DNA from: Mercurialis annua
Taxonomy: Eukaryota; Streptophyta; Magnoliopsida; Malpighiales; Euphorbiaceae
NCBI RefSeq assembly: GCF_937616625.2
Contig: NC_065577.1
Span: 17,001,501-17,065,500 of the forward strand
Direction of reading: 5' to 3'
Length of the DNA: 64,000 bases
The notes beneath the pieces are model-generated. The model saw nothing but the letters and a program-made list of their open reading frames with translations, was not told the origin of the DNA and searched no databases. Of the stretch, positions 1-11,576 are shown piece by piece (position 1 is the stretch's first letter; each line of letters starts with the position of its first letter). The translations under genes and the position numbers were made by a program.

Positions 1-1186
1 TGTCTCATTCCAAATGCTGACTAATTCAACAACTAGTCACATTTTAATCATGTGTCCACTCAAATCTATGACCTGTTTTGAATTTGGCATACGTAAGCTG
101 CTTATTGCATGTTTCTGGCTTGCTTTATTATTCCCATCACATGCTCCACTATTTTTTCTTTTAGGCCAATAATAATATGACCTGTTTGCTTCATTAGATA
201 TATGCTCACCATCAATAATTAATTATGTACTTCTTCTTTTCTATTTGACCTGTTTGATTTAACCAATTATGATTAATCAGCACGCTTAATTTCTTCAATT
301 GCTTAATTGATTCCAATAACTGTAGATATTTTTGGCTCTTCCTATTTAGATCCGTTAGATTTATTTATTTATTTTTGAAATTAATTCCGCCAGATGCCAT
401 CCTTCAATAAAATTTTATTTGGTTCGTAGAAGAGCTCCTTCGATTCGAAGTTGTTAACCTTTTCCCACAAACGGCGCCAATTGATGGATTCCAGCATCTC
501 GACGGCATTATTCCTGCAAACCAGTGTAGATACTTTGTCCGATTAGCTCTCTGATGCTTAAGTCAGTTTAGCCTTAAGGGAAAATAATTGTATTGGTTAT
601 AAGTTGTGTGTTTAGGCATACCTCAGACTCCTTATACAGTGGTAGTGAGACAATATGCTGTAGAATCTAAATAGGAAGGGGATTCCTATTTAGCAATAGA
701 ATTCAAATAGGAAAGGGATTCCCATTTGATATGTAAATTTATTTAGCAATGTGATTCTTAATAGGAATGTGTTTCCTGCTCTTTTAGAAGATTGGTCTTC
801 TAAAATCTCTTTTATTCTCGGTATCAAATTATATTTAGATTCTTGACGAGTCTCAAGATCGACTCGGTGTGCGAATCCCGTCGGACTCGATTCATAGTAT
901 TGTAGTTTCCATTAGTAAACATAAATTTCAATAATATTATATTTAATAATTTAATTTTTAATATATACAACGGGCGTTATGATCAACGGGCCATATAACT
1001 TACTTATTAAATAGTAAATATTTTTATCAATTTAATTAATAATTAACATACAATACATAATAATTTCATTAGTATTAATATATAACGGGTCATATAACTA
1101 AATGTATAATATTATCTTTTATTAAAATTATAAACAACGGGTCATATAAATGTTGCTCATGTGCGTAATACGTGGCGAAATGCTAG
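1..1186 (+). mobile_element. 3' part of a Helitron, left side outside window
   Basis: No gene is visible. The right end has Helitron 3' architecture: an imperfect hairpin (CATGTGCGTAATACGTG, 1159-1175) followed about 8 nt later by CTAG at 1183-1186. Three copies of the word AACGGGTCATATAA or a close variant lie at 985, 1084 and 1136; the same word precedes the other plus-strand ends of this family. The 3' boundary is seen directly, but the 5' end is not in the window, so it is unclear how much of 1-900 belongs to the element. The stretch 420-900 contains short palindromes and no recognisable protein. Confidence 0.5.
782..805. repeat. Perfect 10-bp inverted repeat with 4-nt loop
   Basis: TTTTAGAAGA, loop TTGG, then TCTTCTAAAA. 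It lies in an otherwise featureless stretch just after an AAATAGGAA/TTCCTATTT imperfect palindrome. Function unknown; it may be a remnant of an LTR or MITE. Confidence 0.6.
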
Positions 1187-2578
1187 TAACTATACTATAA
1201 GTGTGAAGAAGGGAGGAAGGAGGAACAGGCAAAATTACGATATAAGTCTCTAATAATTTAAAACTTTACGAAATTAAATATAAACCTAATTTTAATAATA
1301 ATTATTATTATTATTATTTATCATTCTAATTAAAATAGTAAAGTCACAGTTATTAAATTAAACTAAACTACTACAACTACTTAAAGTTAACTAACTATAT
1401 AAATTAAATAAGAATATAGAAAATAAACTCTCTTTTACCGGAATATGTATATTATATTGATTTTTACATTAGATAAGAATTTTAAATTCATTAGAAGTTT
1501 AATTATAATAGAAATTAATTAAGACTTGCATAATGGTGTAACTCCTGTTGACGTAATATAGAATTTAAAGTCCCTTTACAGTACATTATGTATATTATTT
1601 TGATTTCTACATTAAATAATACATGATCACCAAAATTTGGATAATTATAAATTTTAGTATACATAGAATTCTATCATGAAATACAGTTGAAATATTGGAT
1701 GGGAATCTAATTCTAATTGAAAAATGATTCTAATTCTAACAAAAGTACAAAACATTATAACTTGTCATTAGGAGTAATTTTTGTAATATTGTTTCGTTTA
1801 TACCCTCACGTAGGTAAAAGTTCATTTGTACTTTTTTTTTAATTTTTCGTTTTTATCTCTACCCTAAAATTTAAATTTTTGACAATTAAATTAATTAAAG
1901 GATAAAAACATTATAAATAATTAATAGTATTAATGTTTATTTATAATATAAGTTAAATATAAGAGATCATTTTGAATATTTTTCCAAATGAAAAGAGGTC
2001 AAATTAGCTCTTTAGGATAGAGATGAAAATGAAAAATCAAAAAAATGGTACAAATGAATTTTTATCTAGGTCAGGGTATAAACGAATAAATATTATAAGG
2101 TGAGAATTTGTTAAGTAATTAGGCCTATTACAAATCTATAATATTTTGCTATAAGAGTAATTAATTGTTTCAAAAATTGTAAGTTACTATCTAAAAATAC
2201 ATGAGTTTGAGATTTACAAGAAACTTAATATCTAAAGGTTATATACATTCTAAACTGTTTGTTATAAATATTCATTGTTTTGATCTTGCATTTATTTTAC
2301 GTCTTATTATGCTGATTTTATTTGTTTAATTTTTTCATGTATAGTTTTCCGAAGAAAGCTATTGGAGTAAGAGTTCTTGGCAATCCTCGATGATATTACG
2401 GAGATGAAGAAATTGCTCCCTTGCTAATTAAAGAAGTGTGTTTAGTTTTAATTTTTTGTAAGTTATGTCAAATTTTTATTTTAAATCTGTGATATTATTT
2501 TCATTACTAAATTTTATTGTTCTCTTTTAAGTTATTAAATAATTTTTATATAATTGTTTACTAATTGACAATTGGTTT

Positions 2579-3198
2579 TGTTGGAATATGCCTAAAATTC
2601 TAATTCCTATTTGTATTAGGACTCTATTAATGAAGTGTTTGGGAGAAGGATAACTTTGTTATCATTGGCTAACTAGGAAGTATAAATCCAATTAGGATTA
2701 ATATTCCTAATGCCATGTAGACTATTTATTCACTATATATACACTACCTTATTCACCTTTTAGAAGACACCAAAAACCGAACACACAATGTAGACATTGA
2801 TGTGAATAAGGGGAAAAGGGGGTGTGTTGATGTGAGAAATATAAGTTAATTCTTACCCTTTTGGGTACTTCTTGTAGAGAAAGAAACACTTTGTGGGTTT
2901 TTCTTCTAAGGGCATATTTACTAGAGATGTTCTCTATTTGGTGATTCTCCACCAATTTTGTACTCTTTTTGATGATTAGTGGATGGCTCGAATCTTTCGC
3001 CCGTGGATGTACGCTTTAAAGCAGAACCACGTAAATCTCTTGCGTTATTTATTATTTTGCTATATTGTTATTTGTTGATCAAATTCATTATTAAATACCT
3101 ACCAATGGTTTCGATTCCGCTGCGCATACCAATCCGGTCAAGAACCAGTCACGACAATTGGTACCAAAGATTCAACAATCGGTATCAATGTTACAACA
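2579..3198 (+). repeat. 5' LTR of the short copia element
   Basis: 620 bp, TG...CA ends, paired with 4336-4955. The sequence TATATATACACTACC near 2734 is a possible TATA region for the element's transcript. Confidence 0.9.
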
Positions 3199-3200
3199 AT

Positions 3201-3214
3201 TGGTATCGGAGCCA
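3201..3214 (+). other. Primer binding site, tRNA-iMet type
   Basis: TGGTATCGGAGCC begins two bases after the LTR end. It matches the usual plant TGGTATCAGAGCC except for one base. Confidence 0.85.
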
Positions 3215-3251
3215 ATTTGGTTTTCAGATTTAATTTTGAATTATAATTATT

Positions 3252-4335
3252 ATGGCAAAGTATTATTTGGAGGATTTCGCAAGACGAAATTACTTGACAC
3301 AAGAAGATTATCTGGAGATAGAGAAGCCACCAAATTTGGAAGTGCCGAAAGTCGTCAATTGAAGACAGACTTGGGTATTAAAATTCTTTAGGAGATTTTT
3401 ATGATGGAGATTAATATGCTACTTTAAACTACAAAGAAAAAAGGTATGACTTTTCTAAACACACAACTATTTGAGGATTTTATAGAGCCTTTGTAAGATG
3501 AATGATTGGGGTAATCTCTTTATACTCTCATGAATTTCTATTAGTGATTTGAATATAAAAATTTCTTTTAAGAGTTTGTTGAATGAAGAGTTCGTTTGGG
3601 CATAGTCAGATTTTGATAAAATCATGACATTGCAAAAGAGATTTTGTTTTGATTAAGTAGCAATCTTAGACACAAGATGGATTACAACGTTTGTAATTTG
3701 AAACGGCGTCACTATTGAATCGCTCATAAGCCAATTTGTTTGGAGATAGGCAGAATATTTTTTATCTAAAATTTATGCAGATTCAGGTTGTTCATATCAC
3801 ATATGTGCCAATTTCGATTGGTTTTCCGTCTACAACTGAGTTGATAGTGGAGTGTAGTTATGGGTAACGGTCAATACATGCAGAATTTTGTGATATTGGT
3901 TCAGTCAAGGGCAAGATGCATAATGAGACGGTTAGAGCAATAATGAATGTTCAACATGATTTCTATATGCACATGTCTGGTATCTCAATATATAAAACTA
4001 CGAGTTTTATGGGTTATCTGGCAATGAAGTGAGATTGGATGTTGCACTTGTGATGTATGCTCATTGGGTTGGTCGACTTATGAAGATTAAGGGATATGCT
4101 ACGACCTCAACATTTGTTTTTTGATTTAATCATTATAGGCTACTAATGACGTTTGTTTCTGGTATCAGTTTTAAGACCAACAAAATTCGAAGCTTCGTGA
4201 AATTTTGATTGATACACCCGAAGATAGTAAATCTTCAGTCATTTTGGTTTCAGCAAGTTCAAGACGTTCTTGAAGCTTGTATGGTCCTCCTCAAAGAACC
4301 TCTTTTGGAATAAATTCAGTTTGGACTTAAATGAC
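3252..4335 (+). pseudogene. Remnant gag/pol of the short copia element
   Basis: A short frame begins with ATG at 3252 and stops after about 36 codons; it is not clearly gag. From 3780 a frame reads DSGCSYHICANFDWF, the aspartic-protease motif of copia polyproteins (D-S-G active site), then a stop. A following stretch still reads MGNGQY and then VKGKMHNETV, in keeping with the region after the protease. Integrase, reverse transcriptase and RNase H are absent. The family call rests on the DSG motif and primer site; the internal deletion is seen directly. Confidence 0.7.
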
Positions 4336-4955
4336 TGTTGGAATATGCCTAGAATTCTAATTCCTATTTGTATTAGGACTCTATTAATGAAGTGTTTGGG
4401 AGAAGGATAACTTTGTTATCATTGGCTAACTAGGAAGTATAAATCCAATTAGGATTAATATTCCTAATGCCATGTAGACAATTTATTCACTATATATACA
4501 CTACCTTATTCACCTTTTAGAAGACACCAAAACCCGAACACACAATGTAGACATTGATGTGAATAAGGGGAAAAGGGGGTGTGTTGATGTGAGAAATATA
4601 AGTTAATTCTTACCCTTTTGGGTACTTCTTGTAGAGAGAGAAACACTTTGTGGGTTTTTCTTCTAAGGGCATATTTACTAGAGATGTTCTCTATTTGGTT
4701 ATTCTCCACCAATTTTGTACTCTTTTTTATAATTAGTGGATGGCTCGAATCTTTCGCCCGTGGATGTACGCTTTAAAGCAGAACCACGTAAATCTCTTGT
4801 GTTATTTATTATTTTGCTATATTGTTATTTGTTGATCAAATTCATTATTAAATACCTACCAATGGTTTCGATTCCGCTGCGCATACCAATCCGGTCAAGA
4901 ACCGGTCACGACAATTGGTACCAAAGATTCAACAATCGGTATCAATGTTACAACA
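4336..4955 (+). repeat. 3' LTR of the short copia element
   Basis: 620 bp, about 98-99 % identical by eye to 2579-3198; followed by target duplication GGTTT. Confidence 0.9.
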
Positions 4956-6198
4956 GGTTTTTTGATTTTATATATTTTATTATGTTTTATAATGCATGAT
5001 ATATGTATTTTAATGACCTCTGTAATAAAAGAGATGATGCCTAACAAATATAAAAAGTGAGAATAAACTTTCATGTTTGCTTGGTAGATAAAAAAAGTTG
5101 GGCTTTTTATACGTTTTACTGTTTTCTATGAAACATTTACTTCTATAGCGTTGGTTTTAAATCTTTACATTAAGCACCAATTTAGTTTTCTTTTTTATAC
5201 CTAATTTTTATATTCTTTTCTTTTCTACGATTTCTTCTGTTTTTTCTCACCATGGTCGCTTTCTTCTATCTTCTCCACGATGGTGAAGACTAAGCCACGG
5301 CGGAGGCAACAAAATGATGGCGAAGATGAAACGGCGGCGGATGCAACAGAACGATGGTGCAGATGGAACATCAATAGCGGCAATAGCTGAACTATAATGA
5401 GGCAGAATGGCAACAGCGGAGAAGGAAGAACGGAAGCGGCAGAGAAGGCATCACAACAGCGGTAGAAGGTAGAACAACGATTTCTTTTCTCTTCTCCATC
5501 ATTCTCTAAATAATTGATGTCTCTTTGTTTGATTTGAATTTTGAAATTTGTTAGTGAATTCCTGTTATTAAATTGATAGTGATCAAATTAGGGTTTGATC
5601 TTTCCCTTCCTAATGCCAATCTAACAAAAAAGCTCCAATTCCAAAAGGGCGTTGCTAGCTTGGAATCTATTCTGAGATCTTAAACTACTTCCAAGTACCT
5701 TTACTTTAGGCGATGAACCATTAAGTTTGTCAAATTTCTAAGCGCTATTTTCTGCATTATGTTGCCTAAACTGTACATTATGCACTCTTCTAATGATTTA
5801 CTCTTCATCTGCATTTTTCTGTTTCTTTATTGAACAATCAACAGATCTTTAGCCGCTATACACTGAAAATTGGCAGCTTAAGCATAATCATCGGATCTTT
5901 AGCTTCTTTTACACTGCATTCTTTTTGTGTCTATATTCTGTTTTGTTTGAACTCTCTACTGCTGATCTTGTAGTAATGTTAGCTGGCGGTGAGTATTTAT
6001 GAATCATTTTAAATCATTTTTAAGGTTCATGGTACATTTTTGAATAGTCATAGTAATTGGGGAAATTAGTTGAGCAAACGAGAAGATTGCGACAACGACT
6101 ATTGTATTGGAATTGTAGCTATGTGTATCATTCTATATGATTGGATCCTTTTACGCTCTCTTGTTTGACTACATATCAGCTAAGGCAGAAGATTGTTT
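4956..6198. other. Non-coding stretch, possible old captured DNA
   Basis: No long open frame or repeat end is seen. From 5220 to 5480 the sequence has a moderately GC-rich, purine-rich segment (many GGCGGA/GGCAGA words) unlike its AT-rich surroundings, followed by leader-like pyrimidine-rich sequence. This pattern resembles the 5' part of a plant gene but no protein could be named. Confidence 0.35.
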
Positions 6199-6532
6199 CA
6201 TTCTTTAATGTCATTGCTAGACTTTTTAAAAGTTTCGTGTGTTTTTGCACGTATTGAATGCCAACTTCTTTTGTTTTCGCAGGTGATATGATATATTTTT
6301 GTTGTACCAGAGACAAGAACTTTAAATCTAATATCAATGTATATGAGGAGTTCTTGCCCGTCAAAATGGTGGATCTCACTATTATATATGATGTCATTAG
6401 AACATACTACTCGAGTAACTGGGCGCATGTTGCTGTTGAAATCACAATCCCCATGGTCGTCTAGATAATGACTTACTTTTTTATGTGTTTTTATATTTTT
6501 GGCTTTTTGGCTTTTTTGTTAGTAACAGTAAA
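6199..6532 (+). repeat. Direct repeat copy 1 with exon-like open frame
   Basis: This segment recurs at 7073-7403. Inside, after a TTTTCGCAG acceptor-like site near 6282, a frame of about 60 codons runs to a TAG at 6462, beginning GDMIYFCCTRDKNF. The frame also reads upstream to an ATG at 6258. Copy 2 has the same acceptor-like site but several in-frame stops, so copy 1 is the better preserved. The protein was not recognised. It could be a terminal exon of a captured gene, or a fortuitous frame. Confidence 0.5.
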
Positions 6533-7072
6533 TGCTCTGAACTATGATATACCATGCCTTCTTTGGTTATTTAATTTATGTTGCTGAGAAATGACGGAGT
6601 TGAACTCTATTCTTTTGGTGCCACTGCCACCAAATTTTTTGAAGGTTTTGGCGTTTTAATTTGTTGAAGATGGACAAGTTTTAAATGCTTCTGCTACCAT
6701 GGCAAGTGAGTTCCCTTATTGTCATTTATCATTGTTTAGTTGAATATTGAAGCATTTTTTTACATATTATTTTATTGGGCATAGTCAGCTAGCTAATTGG
6801 CATTAAATTTATGATTAAACCTGTCTTTCCCCTGTTTCTCTATGTTTCTCTTTTTTATTGATGATAACATTATGTGGAATTTTATTCTTGCTTTCAGTTT
6901 AATTGAATGGTTAGGAATATTTTATTAACCTTGATAAGAGTTGTCATGGCATATATTGTGTGCAATGATCCATCTTTTAAAATGCTATGTGTTGGAATCT
7001 CTATTCACGATGTATGGAAACATAGTTAGTGTATCATTGATTTAGTATCATTTCATAAAAAGTGATGATTGG

Positions 7073-7403
7073 ACATATTAATGTTATTGCAGGACATTTT
7101 AAAAGTTCCGTGTGTTTTTGCACGTATTGAATATTAACTCTTTTTGGTTTCGCAGGTGATATGATGTAAGTTTGTTGTACAAGAGACGAGAACTTCAAAT
7201 CTAATATCACTGTAAATGAGGAGTTCTTGCCCCGTCAAAACAGTGATCTTACAATTATATAGGATGTCATCAGAACATACTGATCGAGTTACTAGGCACA
7301 TGCTGCCGTAGAAAGAACAATTCCCGTGGTCGTCTCGATAGTTAACTTTTTTTGTGTGTTTTATGTTTTTGGCTTTTTTTGTTTTTTGTCAATAACAATA
7401 AAT
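7073..7403 (+). repeat. Direct repeat copy 2 (degenerate)
   Basis: Diverged second copy of 6199-6532, offset by about 874 bp; the TTCGCAG acceptor-like site is kept but the following frame is broken by stops and small indels. Confidence 0.6.
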
Positions 7404-7539
7404 GTAGTTTATTATATAATTAAATGTAGTGATATTGTTTACAATCAGCTATTTAAATGTGAATTATTGACATTTTTGAATAATTACAATGTTAGACTGC
7501 TAATTTTATGTTGATTTTGTATTGATATTTTGTTGATTT

Positions 7540-9340
7540 CAGTTGATATTTTATTGCTTTTAGCATAATAAAAAAAACGTTATTGTACGTAATATAAACT
7601 AAAAATAAAGAAATTAAATTGAGACTGATATTGGATAATGATAAATTATTTTTTTTTTGTTAAGTTTAGGTTGATATTTGGTTTAATTTATAGTATATTC
7701 AAAAAATTTATTTTTATTTTGACGTTTTTTGGATTTTGACGTTTTTCGTCAGTTTTAAGATCAACACAAAATCAACATTATTAAATGGGTAGTATTTATT
7801 TTCAAATTTTTCGTCAATTTTAATATCAACACGATATCAACTTAATATCAACAACATTTAAAAAAACTGGGTAATATTAATTTTTAAAACCTTTTTTAAT
7901 ACTAATTTTTTACTTTTTATATTTTTTTATCTTTATTGTTTGCTCATAATTAATAAGCATTTGTTATTTACTATATATTTAATTTTAATTATTTTCATAT
8001 ATCAACATCAAATCAACACAAAATCAACATAATAAGCTAACTAATTTAAATTTTTTATTTTTTTAACATTATGTTTTATTTTTCCAGCATTATTTCAATT
8101 TATTTTTATTTTATTTCACGTACAATGTCTTTTTTTACTAATGTTAAAATTATCCAAATATCAACCAAACGTCAACAAAATGTCAACATGATATAAACAT
8201 TGTGATATTTTAATAAATTAATATTATTATTATCTTTTTCAGCCATACTTAAATCAACAAAATCTCAACATGATATAAACATTGTGATATTTTAATAAAT
8301 TAATATTATTATTATCTTTTTCAGCCATACTTAAATCAACAAAATCTCAACCAAAAATTAAAATAAAATCAACACAAAATCGGCAAATGTTTACATTTTA
8401 CATAACTAACTACCCATCTTATCAAACAATTAATGTTTCACATTTTGCATTTGTAAAACCATCTTTGTATGATTTTCATGAACATAATCAAACAAAAATA
8501 AAAAGATTTTAGTTTGTTCAACTTTACAATTTCACCAAATGGAGTCTAAATTGACTGGTTGCTCCTGCTCTCGCTGCTCAGGCACCGATTCTAAACCCTT
8601 TGAAGAAGACAAATAAGCTTAAAAATTAAAATTTAATTGAGTTATATTACTTCCAATTAGCTGATAAGTAGGCCTTCATCCTACAACTAGTGCTGCAATA
8701 AAAAAATTTCAATCAAAGATTAATGCATCATTTGTCTATCTCAAAAATCAACACAAAATCAACATAATATCAACATAATATCAATAAAACTTTTACTTTT
8801 TATATTTTTTATTTTTAGTTTTGCTCATAATTAATTAGCATTTGTTTTTATCATATATTTAATTTTAATATTTTTTTCATATATCAATATAAAATCAACA
8901 CAAAATCAACATATAATAAACTAACTAATTTAAATTTTTAAATTTTTCTAACACTAGTTTTTATTTTTCCAGCATTATTTAATTTTAATTTTAATTTTTA
9001 TTACTTTATTTCACGTACAATATCCTTTTTTACCAATGTTAAAATCATTCAAATATCAACCGAACATCAACACAATATCAACAGAATATCAACACTGTAA
9101 TATTATAATGATTTAATAATATTATTATTATTTTCACCAATGCTAAAATCGACAAAATATAAACCGAAAATCAACATAAAATTAACACAAACTCTAATTT
9201 TAAAAAATTAAATGCCTGACTGAAATTAGCAAAAAAATGCAAAAAAATCTGCTAGATATTGGGTTTAATTCCTGATATTACATGTTGTAAACTGTTACAA
9301 AATATCATCCGAAAATCAATATAAAATCAACACAATTTTT
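7540..9340. repeat. AT-rich tract dense in ATCAACA words
   Basis: Dozens of copies of ATCAACA (often AAATCAACACAAAATCAACA) lie on the plus strand, mainly 7760-8380 and 8750-9340; the complement appears around 7520-7560. Two larger direct repeats are included: 7900-8190 matches 8790-9085. No coding frame is present. The strand bias suggests growth by slippage or segmental duplication rather than chance. Confidence 0.6.
8184..8347. repeat. 82-bp tandem duplication, two copies
   Basis: Two adjacent copies with period 82 (for example CAACATGATATAAACATTGTG at 8184 and at 8266) that are almost identical, so the duplication is recent. Confidence 0.85.
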
Positions 9341-9421
9341 CATTGACTTAAAATGTATGAAAAATGTAAGAATTAGAACATAATGTAAACCTACATTGAC
9401 ATGCAATAATTAAGGGCTCGC

Positions 9422-10107
9422 CTGCATAAATCGGAATACAAATAACTCCATCAATGTGAAATCTAACAACTTTGTCCCGACATAATTACGAGTTTCTTGA
9501 TTCAGTAAGGCCACCTTATCAATAAGAATTCCTGCATTAAAAAAAAACCAAAGTTCCCAATTTACTGATGAAAATAGCCAGAAAAAAACAAGGATCTTAA
9601 TTTCAGGTTGCAGAGTAGCCACAGAAAGATGCAAAGTTCATTTTGTTTTAAAGGCTAAGCGAGATAGGAGAGGACAGTTATCTGATGAATTAAAAGTTGC
9701 ACATAACATATCAAATTCATATCACTTATCTTAACCTCTTCTCACATTTTAATGCATAGCAGCTAGCACATGTTTCATTTTGGCGCAAGTTCATCCATCT
9801 TTCTTGAAATTCTATTTTACAATTCTCGTGCAAAGTAAAGTTGTAAGCCTATACTAGTTCTACTTAAGTTTTCTATTTACGTTGTTAATGAGCATTCATA
9901 ATACAGCTCTTATTGAAACGATTACTGAATCCAAATTAATTTCAAAATATTAACTTCAGTAAAGAAAAAGGCATTACCAGAAATAAGTTTTGTAGTTAAT
10001 ACTCTCTTGCATGAAAGCTCATCTATAACCATTGGAACATAGTAACCCTTAACATCAGATAGTCGTTCACGGAACCGCTTCAAGTTGGTTGCTTCCATCA
10101 ACAAACT
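9422..10107 (-). pseudogene. Two-exon fragment of a COQ8/ABC1-type atypical kinase gene
   Basis: The minus strand carries two exons. Exon A (about 10107-9978) reads [19 protein letters not shown] and ends VLTTKLISG. Exon B (9531-9422) reads [18 protein letters not shown] and ends LFVFRFMQ. Together they match a contiguous part of plant and animal COQ8/ADCK proteins, the mitochondrial atypical kinases needed for ubiquinone synthesis. The intron between them (9977-9532) keeps GT at the donor (TCTG/GTAATG) and AG at the acceptor (AATGCAG/GAATTC), and the reading phase is restored across it. The rest of the kinase, including the metal-binding DFG, is absent. Similarity stops exactly after FMQ. 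This looks like genomic capture by the surrounding Helitron, not a retrocopy. Family recognised from memory; not checked by alignment. Confidence 0.8.
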
Positions 10108-10124
10108 AACACAGACATACATTT

Positions 10125-10840
10125 CTTGCTATTTGAATTGGAAAAGCTAAAATTTATGCAAAAAACTCAAGTTTTGATACTTACTCTGAGAATATCAGAG
10201 GGCCAAATGATCCGTTGTGAATTGACTCACCAAAACAATTGCCAAAAACACCAAATTCATCATCGGAGCTGTTGTTATTCTTCCCGTTAAATCAATTACA
10301 TCTATTTCTCGAAAAAAAAGTCAATTACATCTATGCCGACCACCGCCGCTGCGAAATTGTTTCTCGTTGCTTTCCTCGATGTAATTTTTCCTATATCGGC
10401 ACCGCCATTTCTTCCCATCTGCCATACGGAAACGCCCTGACTCTGGGTCGGAGTTGCTCGAGAAATCCAGATGGAAAGCGCCCCATGGCACTAAATTTGT
10501 CATAAAAGAATGGAACATCAGAGTACAGTCGCCGCTGCATCCAACCACCGCTAATAGCGATGGAAATCTTTCACGACATCAAAAGATCACCAAATCCAGA
10601 TTAAGGGAATCGATTAATTTACCAGATAATGCATTTCTTTAAATTTAGATTATTAAAGCCTTTAAACAACGACAGAGAGGCCGGCGAAGATGATGATGGA
10701 GAGACCGGCGGAGACTACAAGCGGAGACACCGAGGAGACGGAGACAAAGGCGATTATGGAGCTGAGAGAAATAGGGAATTAAATAAAGAGGAGAGAGAAA
10801 ATAATGAAATTGTGTTTCTTGTGCTTTTAGGGTAGTTTAT
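10125..10840 (-). pseudogene. Gene-fragment region with weak WRC-domain resemblance
   Basis: Read on the minus strand, 10840-10660 is pyrimidine-rich like a plant 5' leader. A frame around 10548-10321 then contains DPESGRFRMADGKKWRCR, which resembles the start of the WRC domain of growth-regulating factors (GR-R--DGKKWRC). The first zinc-binding Cys of the domain is Phe here and the last Cys and His are not evident, so it is degenerate or a chance match. At 10290-10195 another minus-strand frame reads DDEFGVFGNCFGESIHNG and meets a GTAAGT donor. These pieces lie directly upstream of the COQ8 exons, so a chimeric transcript is conceivable. Confidence 0.35.
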
Positions 10841-11100
10841 ATAGCATCCGTAAAAAAGTAAACAATTTGAGCGTGTATAGTAGTTTTAATATGTCAATAT
10901 ATACACTGTATAAATGTAATATTTTAGAGAAAGTTGGTTGTTCAAGTAAAAAGCCCAAAAAAGTTATCATTATTTTTTGTTTTCGTTTTTTTACAGTAAC
11001 ATTATTTTTTTCTTTCTTAATTAAGCTTCTTATTAATATAAACTATTGCGCCAAGAACTATAAAAACTATCTATCTTGTATGTAAAAGAAGCCTTTAGTT

Positions 11101-11329
11101 GCCCGCACGGGTTTGGTCTAGTTGTCTAAATTTCAGCCATCTGGGCGCCAAATATTGTGGGTTCGAATCCCGGCTACACCCTTTCTTAATATAGAGTGGT
11201 TGAGGTTGGGTTGCTGGCCATTATTGCCCGGATTTACCAGGTATGTGGGCTTGCGGGCGGTTCACATCCCAGAATTTGACAATGATATTGAATTTCGGCT
11301 CAGTAGAGTGAGCCCTCGTCACAAAAAAA
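11101..11329 (+). mobile_element. tRNA-derived SINE with 17-bp target duplication
   Basis: A pol III A-box-like TGGTCTAGTTGTC at 11114-11126 and an exact B box GGTTCGAATCC at 11160-11170 mark a tRNA-related head. The unit ends with a short A-run, and both flanks carry AAAAGAAGCCTTTAGTT (11084-11100, 11330-11346). The body is about 230 bp, usual for plant SINEs. SINEs encode no protein and are mobilised by LINE machinery. The 3' tail (TTTCGGCTCAGTAGAGTGAG) recurs in a truncated copy at 30571, which supports a family. Confidence 0.92.
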
Positions 11330-11576
11330 AAAAGAAGCCTTTAGTTAGAATATATGAAAATTGTAATTTTGCTTATATAGCCTAACAATGAATGTTCCTG
11401 AAAAAAGGTCAAATTTTGTGTTTATAAAATCGAATTAGTCCATCCAAAAGTAAAAACAGGAGAATTATGTTTAAAATACTATATTTAATAATTAATTTTA
11501 ATAAACGTAATTTATAATATTTATTATAAAATATAAAGTATTATTTTATAATTTAATTAAAATTTAATATACATAT

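Larger units (their letters stand above)
2579..4955 (+). mobile_element. Short Ty1/copia-like LTR element, complete ends, no usable pol
   Basis: Two direct 620-bp LTRs (2579-3198 and 4336-4955) start TGTTGGAATATG and end TTACAACA, flanked by the 5-bp duplication GGTTT (2574-2578, 4956-4960). A primer site follows the left LTR. The internal part is only 1137 bp and keeps a fragment of the copia protease region. By eye the LTRs differ at about nine positions, so the insertion looks young although the element cannot make its own proteins. No clear polypurine tract is seen before 4336. It resembles deletion derivatives mobilised in trans. Confidence 0.9.

Noticed and set aside
420..560. LTR-element primer region around CGGCGCCAATTGATG
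   Set aside because: The word is reminiscent of retroelement sequence but no LTR pair or target duplication was found.
2749..2955. 68-codon minus-strand frame repeated at 4506-4712
   Set aside because: It repeats only because it lies in the two LTR copies; no family resemblance.
7540..9340. CRISPR array or regular satellite
   Set aside because: Words are short with irregular spacing and no equal-length spacers; the genome is plant nuclear.
11101..11175. Functional tRNA gene
   Set aside because: The B box is exact but the segment cannot be folded by eye into a full cloverleaf, and the body continues into a SINE tail.
11122..11385. 87-codon frame over the SINE
   Set aside because: The region is explained by a tRNA-derived SINE with target duplication; the frame runs through its A-tail.
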